Assembly (NCBI GenBank): GCA_947038515.1
Contig: CAMQWJ010000003.1
Location: 62,001 to 126,000, forward strand
From: an uncultured Fusobacteriaceae bacterium
GTDB taxonomy: Bacteria > Fusobacteriota > Fusobacteriia > Fusobacteriales > Fusobacteriaceae
Direction: 5' to 3'
DNA: 64,000 nt
The stretch's first letter is position 1. Every line of letters starts with the position of its first letter. Made by a program: the position numbers and the translations under genes. The notes beneath the pieces are model-generated. The model was not told the DNA's origin and searched no databases. It saw nothing but the letters and a program-made list of their open reading frames with translations. Shown here piece after piece: positions 20,583 through 28,238 of this stretch.

Positions 20583-21614
20583 ATGAAAAAAATTGATCTG
20601 GATTATGTTTTAAAAATTTCTAAAGAACTGATAGATATACCCAGTGTTGTTGGATTTACAGATGAAGTTACTAAAAGAGTAGAAAAAGAAATAAAAAAAT
20701 ATGGACTTAAATCTTTTTATACTAAAAAAGGAGCATTGATTGCAACTGTAGATGGAGAAGATAATAAAGAAGCTAAAATGATTTCTGCTCATGTTGATAC
20801 TATAGGTGGAATAGTAAAAAGACTTAAAGAAAATGGAAGATTAGAACTTACAAATTTGGGTGGAATTATCTGGGCAGGTGTAGAGGGTGAAAATGTTACT
20901 ATCCATGCCTTTAATGGAAAAAAATATACTGGAACTTTAATGCCGATAAAGTCTTCTGCACATGCTTATGGAGACGAGGCAAGAGAGACTATTAGAACCT
21001 CTGAAACTGTAGAAGTACGTTTAGATGAAATTTCTAATTCAAAAGATGATTTAGAAAAATTAGGAATAAAAATAGGAGATTGTGCTTCTTTTGAGCCAAG
21101 AACAGTTATTACAGAAAGTGGTTATATAAAATCAAGATATTTAGATGATAAGCTATGTATTGGTCAGGTTTTCGGATATTTAAAATACTTAAAAGAAAAT
21201 AAGTTAAAGCCAAAAAATAAATTATATATTTATTTTTCAAATTATGAGGAAATAGGACATGGAATTTCTATTATTCCTGAAGATGTTACAGAGTTTATTG
21301 CGTTAGATATAGGAATTGTTTCTCCCATTTCAATGGGGGATGAAAGAAAAGTTTCAATTGCAATGAAAGATAATAAAACTATTTATGATACTCAAGTAAA
21401 TAGAAAGTTAATTAATTGTGCAGAAAAAAATAAAATTGGTTATACATTAGATTTATACAATAGATATGGTTCAGATGCTAGTGGAGTAGTACTTCAGATG
21501 GCTGATGTGAGAATTGCTTGTATTGGACCAAGTGTTGATGGTTCACATCATTATGAAAGAACTCATATTGATGGAGTAAAAGCAACAATAGAATTAATGG
21601 TAGCCTATCTATAA
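20583..21614 (+). CDS. M42 family metallo-aminopeptidase
   Basis: A 343-residue cytoplasmic enzyme of the M42 (glutamyl aminopeptidase/deblocking aminopeptidase) group, usually a large tetrahedral complex with two zinc or cobalt ions. Ligand regions are visible as SAHVDTIG (His about 69), SRYLDDKLC, YFSNYEEIGHG with the catalytic Glu pair, LDIG, and SHHYERTHIDG near the end. It probably degrades imported peptides, given the oligopeptide-binding lipoprotein just upstream. Start ATG follows TTAGGAGG. Precise substrate preference is unknown. Confidence 0.9.
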   Translation: MKKIDLDYVLKISKELIDIPSVVGFTDEVTKRVEKEIKKYGLKSFYTKKGALIATVDGEDNKEAKMISAHVDTIGGIVKRLKENGRLELTNLGGIIWAGVEGENVTIHAFNGKKYTGTLMPIKSSAHAYGDEARETIRTSETVEVRLDEISNSKDDLEKLGIKIGDCASFEPRTVITESGYIKSRYLDDKLCIGQVFGYLKYLKENKLKPKNKLYIYFSNYEEIGHGISIIPEDVTEFIALDIGIVSPISMGDERKVSIAMKDNKTIYDTQVNRKLINCAEKNKIGYTLDLYNRYGSDASGVVLQMADVRIACIGPSVDGSHHYERTHIDGVKATIELMVAYL

Positions 21615-21655
21615 AAGAAAGTGCCAGTAGCTATGCTACTGGCACTTTCTTTTAT
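21611..21655. terminator. Bidirectional terminator, M42 gene and acylase-family gene
   Basis: A perfect 21-bp inverted repeat (21611-21631 with 21635-21655), 3-nt loop, T-run on the plus strand and A-rich left arm serving the minus strand. It lies between convergent stop codons. Confidence 0.92.
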
Positions 21656-21656
21656 A

Positions 21657-22724
21657 TTATTTTATATTAATTTCAACAAATGGTTGCTTATTTCCCTTAT
21701 CTAAAGGAATAATCTGCTCTTTAACAGTAGCAAAATTTATTTTTTTTAAGTCTATTTTTCTAATGGTATTATTATACATAGTGTGGTAATAAAACTCTTT
21801 ATTGTTTAAATCAATAACAGAAGTCCATTGAGTTGCACTAGGTAAGTTTTCAGGGATATATTTTTTATCTGGAAATTCAATACCAATAGGAATATCAAAA
21901 TTATTTAAAAGATGAAACCCTTGTACAACAGCATTATATCCTGTTTTAGGAATATAATCATTTTTAAGATGGAAAAATGCTCTTACAAATCTTGATGGTG
22001 GTGTAATATCACCAGGTAATCCAAGAAAACCAGAACCTGTACCAAATTGTGATAGAGTAATACCATTTATTTCAAGACTTTTAGTAGAGCCTGGACGTAA
22101 ATTAACATAATTATTTAAATTTTTAAGTTGCCACTGGTAATCAGGAGAATTAGTTAAAACACCTACTTTATTTTCAAAAATATTTACTTTACCATTTTCA
22201 ACGATTTCAATAACAATATTGCCACCTTTACTATCTGCTATTCTCCAGTGACCAGTAGGTTCAGGAGTACCGTCAGATTTATATGCAACAGGTGTCACAG
22301 TAATTTTCTTTAGACCTTCTTTAACTTCTTCAACAGTAGAAAAATTTGAAAGAGCCCATCTTACTAATTCCATGTCAATTATTGAATTTTTAACATTTTT
22401 AGCATCGTATGGAGCTAAACTACCGTGTCCAGGAAAAAAGAAAATTCCAGCACTTAATCCTGCTTCGTTAACTCCTTCTCCAATAAAAGTATTGTCAACA
22501 AGTGAAATTCCAACAAAACCATATTTACCAGTCCATGCATGTCCTTTTCCACCTTTGGAAGTTGGAGATTGATATTGCTTCTTTTGAGGTGATATAATAA
22601 GATTACTTAGTAATATACTTTCTCCCCATTCAATTGTTCTAGCTTGGATATGTTTTTTATCTTCACTAACTATTGAAATACCTGTACAACTATAGATAGG
22701 TGTAGTTAAAAAATAAGTTCCCAT
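21657..22724 (-). CDS. Linear amide C-N hydrolase (choloylglycine hydrolase / penicillin V acylase family)
   Basis: An N-terminal-nucleophile hydrolase, about 355 residues from the first ATG. The nucleophile is Cys13 in IYSCTG, which would be exposed by signal peptidase cleavage, so the enzyme is probably periplasmic. Family residues follow at the expected offsets: Arg 16 after the Cys (ARTIEW), Glu 19 after it where bile salt hydrolases have Asp, Asn in LTNSPDYQWQL, and Arg in SRFVRA. Substrates in the family are N-acyl amides (bile salts, penicillin V, acyl-homoserine lactones); which applies here is unknown. The signal peptide seems cut short: the SD and a basic KK run lie upstream, implying a non-AUG start (see 22749-22763). 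Confidence 0.88.
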   Translation of the reverse strand: MGTYFLTTPIYSCTGISIVSEDKKHIQARTIEWGESILLSNLIISPQKKQYQSPTSKGGKGHAWTGKYGFVGISLVDNTFIGEGVNEAGLSAGIFFFPGHGSLAPYDAKNVKNSIIDMELVRWALSNFSTVEEVKEGLKKITVTPVAYKSDGTPEPTGHWRIADSKGGNIVIEIVENGKVNIFENKVGVLTNSPDYQWQLKNLNNYVNLRPGSTKSLEINGITLSQFGTGSGFLGLPGDITPPSRFVRAFFHLKNDYIPKTGYNAVVQGFHLLNNFDIPIGIEFPDKKYIPENLPSATQWTSVIDLNNKEFYYHTMYNNTIRKIDLKKINFATVKEQIIPLDKGNKQPFVEINIK

Positions 22725-22748
22725 TGTAATTAAAAAAAGTATTTTTTT

Positions 22749-22763
22749 GATAATTTTACCTCC
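22749..22763 (-). promoter_or_regulatory. Shine-Dalgarno and apparent ATC/ATT start codon of the acylase-family gene
   Basis: On the minus strand GGAGG (22763-22759) is followed in the same frame by AAA ATT ATC AAA AAA ATA. There is no ATG, GTG or TTG between the upstream stop TAA (22769-22767) and ATG 22724. Starting at ATC (22751, 7 nt from the SD) gives MKKILFLITMGTYFLT, a normal signal peptide; ATT (22754) is 4 nt from the SD. Confidence 0.5.
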
Positions 22764-22805
22764 GATTTAGTATTATATTATAAATGAAGAAAAAGAAAAT
22801 TAGAA

Positions 22806-23102
22806 TTAATCTTCCCCATCAAAATAAGTTATTTCAGCTGTAGCTTCATACCATGCCCCTTCCTCATCTTCTCCATTTTCTAGGAAGAACTCAACTTGTA
22901 CATCATCTAGAGTAAAGCCGATAGAGCCGGTTTCAGGAACAGTAAAAATTTCAATTTTATTAAATTTTATTTTTTCAATTTTTGTTGCTAAATTCTCTGC
23001 AGTTTCAAAAAGCTCATCTAAATCTTCTTTCAGATAGAAACCTTTGTCAGAAAAAACTCTATTTAATTTTTCTATTTGTGATAAAACTTTTTCACTTAAC
23101 AA
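22806..23102 (-). CDS. Small acidic protein of unknown function
   Basis: About 98 residues from TTG 23102, placed 9 nt after AGGAG; the TTG at 23111 abuts that SD and is rejected. The N-terminal half is helical and charged; the C-terminal half looks like beta strands (EIFTVPETGSIGFTLDDVQVEFFLENGED ... YEATAEITYFDGED is the general region) and is strongly acidic. No family is recognised. Its SD overlaps the stop of the 48-codon gene upstream, and the acylase-family gene follows 42 bp downstream, so the three may form one transcript. Confidence 0.65.
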   Translation of the reverse strand: MLSEKVLSQIEKLNRVFSDKGFYLKEDLDELFETAENLATKIEKIKFNKIEIFTVPETGSIGFTLDDVQVEFFLENGEDEEGAWYEATAEITYFDGED

Positions 23103-23114
23103 AATAATCAACTC

Positions 23115-23261
23115 CTATTTTATAATATTTTTTAATTTATTAATTTTTTTAGCAAACCATAAAAACAATCTAATTTTTTTCATTTCAAATTCAATTTTAT
23201 CTAAAGATTGTATCATTTGCTCTTCAATTTCAAGATCAGATCTATTAATTTTATTTATCAT
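23115..23261 (-). CDS. 48-residue small basic/helical protein
   Basis: ATG at 23261 with AAGGA eight bases upstream, ending in TAG at 23117-23115. The product starts MINKINRSDLEIEEQ and continues as one amphipathic, coiled-coil-like helix with a WF-containing hydrophobic patch and a lysine-rich end. Its stop codon is fused to the SD of the next gene (TAGGAG), the usual sign of coupling. Not recognised; could be a structural partner of the 98-residue protein. Confidence 0.45.
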   Translation of the reverse strand: MINKINRSDLEIEEQMIQSLDKIEFEMKKIRLFLWFAKKINKLKNIIK

Positions 23262-23480
23262 ATTTTGATTCCTTTTGAATTTTTTAAGTTAGTTATATAA
23301 TAAAAAGTAATATTATCAAGAATATTTTCATTTTTTATTATTATAAATAGAAAAAAATATTTTTATATATAATTATAGATAGTACTTTCTTTTAATTCTA
23401 TTGTCAACATTTAATTTCAGAGAAGGAATTTCTATGGTGTATTGTAGAAGAATTTAGATATTATTAAAAAGATAAATAAT

Positions 23481-23509
23481 TTGATATTTTTCATCATATA
23501 AGTTATAAT
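23481..23509 (+). promoter_or_regulatory. udk promoter
   Basis: TTGATA (23481-23486), 17-bp spacer, TATAAT (23504-23509), 39 bp before the udk ATG. The rest of the 23262-23547 gap is AT-rich and I see no gene in it. Confidence 0.75.
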
Positions 23510-23547
23510 AGTAGTAGATATAATCATATTTTGTTTAAGGAGTCTAG

Positions 23548-24168
23548 ATGGTTGACTGTATTTTAATTGGAGTTGCAGGTGGGAGTGGAAGTGGAAAAAC
23601 TACAATAGCCCATAATTTAGTAAAGGTATTTTCTGATGAAGAGGCAGTTTTAGTAGAGCAAGATGCCTATTATAGAGAATTAGAAGATTTAAGTCTTGAG
23701 GAAAGAGCAAAGGTGAATTTTGATCATCCTTCTTCAATTGAATTTTCTTTAATGAAAAAGCATTTGGAGAACTTAAAAAATAGTATTGCAATTGAAAGAC
23801 CGATATATAATTTTAAAACCCATTCAAGAGATGATAAGAAATTAAAAATAAATCCATCAAAAATAATAATTGTAGAAGGAATTTTAATTTTTTCAATAAA
23901 AGAAATAAGAGATCTTTTCGATATTAAAATATTTGTTGATACAGATGCTGATGAGATGTTACTTAGGAGAATAGAGCGTGATATTTCTGAAAGAGGAAGA
24001 AGTTTTCAAACTGTGAAAGAACAATATTTGAAAACTGTAAAACCTATGTATTTAGAATTTTGTGAACCGACTAAAAGATATGCCGATATAATTATACCCA
24101 GAGGTGGGGAAAATACAGTGGCAATTAACATGGTTATTTCAAATTTAAAAGGGCACCTAAAAAAATAA
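23548..24168 (+). CDS. udk: Uridine kinase
   Basis: Phosphorylates uridine (and cytidine) in pyrimidine salvage, cytoplasmic. The 206-residue P-loop protein shows Walker A as GVAGGSGSGKTTIA, EQDAYYR, FDHPSSIEF, PIYNFKTHSR (base recognition), VEGILIF and RRIERDISERGRS, all as in Udk. Length is normal. Own promoter upstream; AAGGAG-type SD. It is followed at 12 bp by the exporter gene and then mnmA, probably one transcript. Confidence 0.95.
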   Translation: MVDCILIGVAGGSGSGKTTIAHNLVKVFSDEEAVLVEQDAYYRELEDLSLEERAKVNFDHPSSIEFSLMKKHLENLKNSIAIERPIYNFKTHSRDDKKLKINPSKIIIVEGILIFSIKEIRDLFDIKIFVDTDADEMLLRRIERDISERGRSFQTVKEQYLKTVKPMYLEFCEPTKRYADIIIPRGGENTVAINMVISNLKGHLKK

Positions 24169-24179
24169 TAGGAGTAAAT

Positions 24180-24788
24180 ATGATATTATTAAAAGGGATA
24201 ATTACAGGAGTTATATTATCATTACCATTTGGTCCAATGGGGATATATTGTATGGAAAAAACCTTATCTGAGGGAGAAAAAGAAGGTTATGCTTCAGCCT
24301 TGGGTCTTATTACAGCCGATATGCTTTATGGGTCATTAGCCTTTATTTTTATTCTTACTGCAAGAGAACATATTGAAAAATATGAACTTGCTATAAAAAT
24401 TATTACAATAATATTTTTATTAATATTAGGTTATAAAAAAATGAAAGGTACTATAGTCCTTTCTGATACTGGTGATAGAGGAAATTCACATTTTCAAAAT
24501 TATTTTACTGCCTTTTTTTTAGCAATAATAAATATAACCAGTACTTTGGTATTGCTAGGGATATTTGCATTTTTAAATGTACATAATGGAAATATAGTTA
24601 AGCTTATTCTTGGGATTTTTATAGGTGGTTTTTCCACGTGGTCATTGACGATATATTTATTATCACATTTTAGAAGAAAAATTAACAATGTGACAATAAC
24701 AAGAATTTCAAAGGCGACAGGTGCCATATTTGTAGCTTTTGCTTTTGCAACAACTATTGAAGTTTTTATTAAGCAGCTGAATAATTGA
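24180..24788 (+). CDS. LysE/RhtB-type amino-acid exporter family membrane protein
   Basis: A 202-residue integral membrane protein with about six hydrophobic segments. The N-terminal ITGVILSLPFGPMGIYCMEKTLSEGEKEGYASALGLITAD follows the pattern of LysE-superfamily exporters (the P-x-GP motif, then a conserved glycine-rich G-x-x-x-A-D helix); the second half repeats FFLAIINITSTLVLLGIFA. Members export amino acids or related metabolites across the inner membrane; the substrate here is not predictable. It is sandwiched between udk and mnmA without a clear functional link. Confidence 0.75.
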   Translation: MILLKGIITGVILSLPFGPMGIYCMEKTLSEGEKEGYASALGLITADMLYGSLAFIFILTAREHIEKYELAIKIITIIFLLILGYKKMKGTIVLSDTGDRGNSHFQNYFTAFFLAIINITSTLVLLGIFAFLNVHNGNIVKLILGIFIGGFSTWSLTIYLLSHFRRKINNVTITRISKATGAIFVAFAFATTIEVFIKQLNN

Positions 24789-24809
24789 AAGTGAAAAAGA
24801 GGAGTAAAA

Positions 24810-25856
24810 TTGGAACAATATAATAAAAAAAATAAAATTGCTGTTGCCATTAGTGGTGGGGTAGATAGTTCAACAGTTGCATATTTACTAAAAAAAGAAG
24901 GGTATGATATTTTTGGTGTTACAATGAAAACTTATAAAGACATCGATGAAGATGCTGAAAAAGTTTGTAAAGCATTAGGAATTCCACACTATATCTATGA
25001 TGCAACAGCTAGTTTTAAAGAAAAAGTGATAGAGCCTTTTGTAAAAAATTATACGGAAGGATTAACTCCTAATCCTTGTCTTGTTTGTAATAGATATATA
25101 AAATTTGATACTCTTTTAGAGTTTGCCCAGTCAAAAGGAGCAGATTTTATGGCAACAGGACATTATGCAAGAATTGAAGATGGAACACTCTGTGTTGGAA
25201 AAGATACTCAAAAAGATCAAGTATATTTCCTAGCAGGAATTAAAAAAGAAAATTTGAAAAAAATAATTTTTCCAATAGGAAAACTAGAAAAAAATGAAGT
25301 TAGAAAACTGGCAGAAGAATTAGGAATAAAAACATATGCAAAAAAAGATTCTCAAGAAATTTGTTTTGTTGATGATGGAAAATTAACAGAATTTTTAATT
25401 GAAAAGAGTAAAGATAAAATAAATGTAAAGGGAAAAATTGTAGATACAAATGGAAAGTTTTTAGGTTTTCATAAAGGAATAGGATTTTATACAATTGGAC
25501 AGAGAAAGGGATTAGGAATCTCTTCAGAAGCCCCTCTATATGTTGTGAAATTAGATGCTAAAAACAATCAAATTATTCTTGGTACAAATGAAGAACTTTT
25601 TACTGATAAAATAATTGCTAAAAATTTTAATTTGTTATATTTGAATGACTGGAAGCAATTAGAGGAAAAAAATTATTATATTAAAGTTCGTTCAAGAGAT
25701 AGCTTACATTTATGCAAAATTAAAATTATAGAAGAAGAAAAATTTGAGGTTCAAGTTTTAAATGATAAAGTTAGAGCTGTTACACCAGGGCAAGGAATTG
25801 TTATTTATGATGAGGATAGTAAAATAATTGCAAGTGGAATAATAGTTAATGAATAA
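24810..25856 (+). CDS. mnmA: tRNA-specific 2-thiouridylase
   Basis: Makes 2-thiouridine at the wobble position of tRNA-Glu, Gln and Lys. The 348-residue protein has the PP-loop SGGVDSSTVAYLL (about residue 15), the first catalytic cysteine in NPCLVCNRYIKF, ATGHYARI, and the second cysteine in SQEICFVDD. The start is TTG 24810, preceded by GAGGAG at 7 nt; several genes in the window begin with TTG. 22 bp after the exporter gene. Confidence 0.96.
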   Translation: MEQYNKKNKIAVAISGGVDSSTVAYLLKKEGYDIFGVTMKTYKDIDEDAEKVCKALGIPHYIYDATASFKEKVIEPFVKNYTEGLTPNPCLVCNRYIKFDTLLEFAQSKGADFMATGHYARIEDGTLCVGKDTQKDQVYFLAGIKKENLKKIIFPIGKLEKNEVRKLAEELGIKTYAKKDSQEICFVDDGKLTEFLIEKSKDKINVKGKIVDTNGKFLGFHKGIGFYTIGQRKGLGISSEAPLYVVKLDAKNNQIILGTNEELFTDKIIAKNFNLLYLNDWKQLEEKNYYIKVRSRDSLHLCKIKIIEEEKFEVQVLNDKVRAVTPGQGIVIYDEDSKIIASGIIVNE

Positions 25857-26131
25857 TTATTAAATAAAGAGTAATAATTAAGTAAGAACAGTAATCATTT
25901 ATATTATAAAAATAAAGAAATTATGAAGTTTTTATGTTAAACATTGGAAATAGATTTATTGAAAAGAGAATTAGAGATAATGAAAAGTGTCAGTGTAAAC
26001 TTTATAAAAAGATTTGATGATAATTTAATTATTTACTATTAATTTCTATTGTATCCCTCATTTATTAATTTTTATAATGAGGGGTATTGTGATTAAAGGA
26101 ATATTTAATAGGTTAGGAGAGTGAAAATAAA
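25857..26131. other. Intergenic region with hairpin and possible gene remnant
   Basis: Holds a hairpin (CCCTCATT at 26055-26062 with AATGAGGG at 26076-26083, extended by weak pairs) that lacks a good T-run; it may end mnmA or form part of the ptb leader. A frame from TTG 25943 to TAA 26042 reads LEIDLLKRELEIMKSVSVNF and on, protein-like but without a Shine-Dalgarno; I read it as a possible remnant and do not call a gene. Confidence 0.4.
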
Positions 26132-27025
26132 GTGAAATTTTTTGAAAAATTATTAGAGAAAGCTAAAAATAAAAAAATAAAAACAATTGTAGTTGCAGCA
26201 GCTGGAGATGAAGATGTTATATTAGCAGTTGAAAAAGCGAGAAATGTAGGAATAATAAAGGCTATATTAGTTGGAGATGAAAAAAAAATTCTTGAAATTT
26301 TTTATAAATATAAAATTCTTGTTTCAGATTATGAAATTTTAGATTATTCAGATGTTGAGATTGCAAGTAAGATTGCAACTACAATTATTCATGATGGGAA
26401 AGGCGATATTTTAATGAAAGGTTTTGTGGATACTTCAATAATACTGAAAGCTGTGTTGAGTGGAGAATCTAATCTTCGAATAGAAGGAAATTTATTGTCA
26501 CATGTTGCAATATTTGATATAGTGAATCAGCCTAAAATTAGATTAGTAACAGATGCAGCTATGAATATTGCACCTACATTAGAAGAAAAAAAGAAAATTC
26601 TTGAAAATACAGTACAAGTAGCACATTTATTAGAAATTCCAACTCCAAAAGTTGCAGTACTTTGTGCAAAAGAAAAAGTATCTCCTAAAATGCAAGCTAC
26701 TATTGATGCTGAAAAATTACAAAAAATGAACGAAAATAAAGAAATAGAAAATTGTATCGTTGTAGGTCCCATTGCTTTAGATGGTGCTATATCAAAAGAG
26801 TCAGCACTTCATAAAAATATGAAAGGGGCTATAATGGGAGATGCAGATATTTTATTAGTACCTAATATTGAAAGTGGGAATATTTTATATAAGGCTTTAA
26901 CTTACTTCTGTGAAAGTGAAAATGCAGGTCTAATCATCGGGGCAAAAGTACCTATTGTTTTGACGTCTAGATCAGATTCAGATGAGACAAAATTTAATTC
27001 GATTCTGCTATCAACAATTTTTTAA
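26132..27025 (+). CDS. ptb: Phosphate butyryltransferase
   Basis: Converts butyryl-CoA (or branched-chain acyl-CoA) and phosphate to the acyl phosphate, the step before ATP formation by Buk. The 297-residue protein belongs to the phosphate acetyl/butyryltransferase fold; conserved stretches include ILMKGFVDTS, RLVTDAAMNIAPT, and the C-terminal GAIMGDADILLVPNIESGN. The start GTG 26132 is 12 nt from AGGAG, rather far; a GTG at 26121 begins only a four-codon frame whose TGA overlaps the true start. It is followed closely by buk, the classical pair. Confidence 0.92.
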   Translation: MKFFEKLLEKAKNKKIKTIVVAAAGDEDVILAVEKARNVGIIKAILVGDEKKILEIFYKYKILVSDYEILDYSDVEIASKIATTIIHDGKGDILMKGFVDTSIILKAVLSGESNLRIEGNLLSHVAIFDIVNQPKIRLVTDAAMNIAPTLEEKKKILENTVQVAHLLEIPTPKVAVLCAKEKVSPKMQATIDAEKLQKMNENKEIENCIVVGPIALDGAISKESALHKNMKGAIMGDADILLVPNIESGNILYKALTYFCESENAGLIIGAKVPIVLTSRSDSDETKFNSILLSTIF

Positions 27026-27035
27026 GGAGGTTATT

Positions 27036-28109
27036 TTGAAAAAAAATAAAATTTTAGCTATTAATCCAGGTTCAACAACAACAAAAATAGCAGTTTATGA
27101 AGATGAAAAGGAACTTTTTGAAACAACTTTACATCACAGTAATGAAATTATTGGACAATATTCTAATATTTATTCTCAGAAAAACTTTAGAAAAGAACTT
27201 ATACTAGATGTTTTGCGAGAAAATAAAATTGAAATAAATTCTTTAGAAATAATTATGGGACGTGGTGGGCTTTTAAAACCAATTTCAGGTGGAATATATC
27301 TAGTTAATAGTAGAATGCTTGAGGATTTAAAAAGTGGTATTTTTGGTGAACATGCATCTAATTTAGGAGGAATAATAGCTTTTGAGATAGCTACTGAAAT
27401 TGGAAAAAAAGCTTATATTATTGATCCTGTTGTAGTGGATGAAATGTCAAATGTTGCAAAAGTAACAGGTCATAAATTATTAGAACGTAAATCTATTTTT
27501 CATGCTTTGAATCAAAAAGCAGTAGCAAGAAAATATTGTGATGAAAATAAGGTGAATTATTCAAATTCTAATTTGATTGTTGCCCATCTAGGGGGAGGAG
27601 TCTCAGTAGGTATGCATAGTAATGGACGAGTTATTGATGTCAATAATGCCCTTGATGGTTGTGGTCCTTTTTCACCAGAAAGGACAGGTTCTTTACCAGT
27701 GGGAGATTTGATAAAAATATGTTTTTCAGGTAAGTATTCAGAAAATGAAATGAAGAAAATGATTGTAGGGAATGGAGGAATAGTTAGTTACTTAAATACT
27801 AATAATACTAGAGAAGTGATAGCGATGTCTGAAAATGGAAATAAAGAAGCTAAATTAATTATAGAAGCTTTTATCTATCAAGTTGCTAAAGAAATTGGCT
27901 CATTGGCAACAATTGTGGACGGGAAAATTGATCAGATTCTACTTACTGGCGGCATTGCATATTCAGATTTAATTATTAATAATATTAGAAAAAAAATTGA
28001 ATTCATATCCAATGTATCAGTTTATCCAGGAGAAAATGAGATGTCAGCATTGGCTTTGGGAGGATTTCGTATAGTGACAGAAGAAGAAAAGAGCAAAGAG
28101 TATAAATAA
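27036..28109 (+). CDS. buk: Butyrate kinase
   Basis: Transfers phosphate from butyryl or branched-chain acyl phosphate to ADP, yielding ATP and the fatty acid. The 357-residue acetokinase-family protein starts ILAINPGSTTTKIAVYED, then has GRGGLLKP, VAHLGGGVSVGMHSNGR, DGCGPFSPERTGSLP and LTGGIAYS, all diagnostic. I use TTG 27036, 6 nt after AAGGAGG; an earlier in-frame start would lie inside ptb. It follows ptb by 10 bp. An AT-rich weak hairpin with T-run follows at about 28109-28131. Confidence 0.95.
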   Translation: MKKNKILAINPGSTTTKIAVYEDEKELFETTLHHSNEIIGQYSNIYSQKNFRKELILDVLRENKIEINSLEIIMGRGGLLKPISGGIYLVNSRMLEDLKSGIFGEHASNLGGIIAFEIATEIGKKAYIIDPVVVDEMSNVAKVTGHKLLERKSIFHALNQKAVARKYCDENKVNYSNSNLIVAHLGGGVSVGMHSNGRVIDVNNALDGCGPFSPERTGSLPVGDLIKICFSGKYSENEMKKMIVGNGGIVSYLNTNNTREVIAMSENGNKEAKLIIEAFIYQVAKEIGSLATIVDGKIDQILLTGGIAYSDLIINNIRKKIEFISNVSVYPGENEMSALALGGFRIVTEEEKSKEYK

Positions 28110-28170
28110 AAAATAATATTTATTATTTTTAGTGCTCTCCCATATAACAAATAAATATATATATATACTA

Positions 28171-28222
28171 TTGATTTTATTTATTTATGTTGTATGATTA
28201 TAGTAACAAGGAAGTTACTATA
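28171..28222 (+). promoter_or_regulatory. Leucine dehydrogenase promoter with adjacent palindrome
   Basis: TTGATT (28171-28176), 16-bp spacer, TATGAT (28193-28198). Directly after the -10 lies a perfect 9-bp inverted repeat, TATAGTAAC (28199-28207) with GTTACTATA (28214-28222), where transcription would start; it could be an operator or a 5' leader hairpin. Confidence 0.55.
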
Positions 28223-28238
28223 GTTTTAGGAGGGGAAA

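Noticed and set aside
26982-27035. N-terminal extension of butyrate kinase into ptb
   Set aside because: AAGGAGG and the conserved ILAINPGS start place the beginning at TTG 27036.
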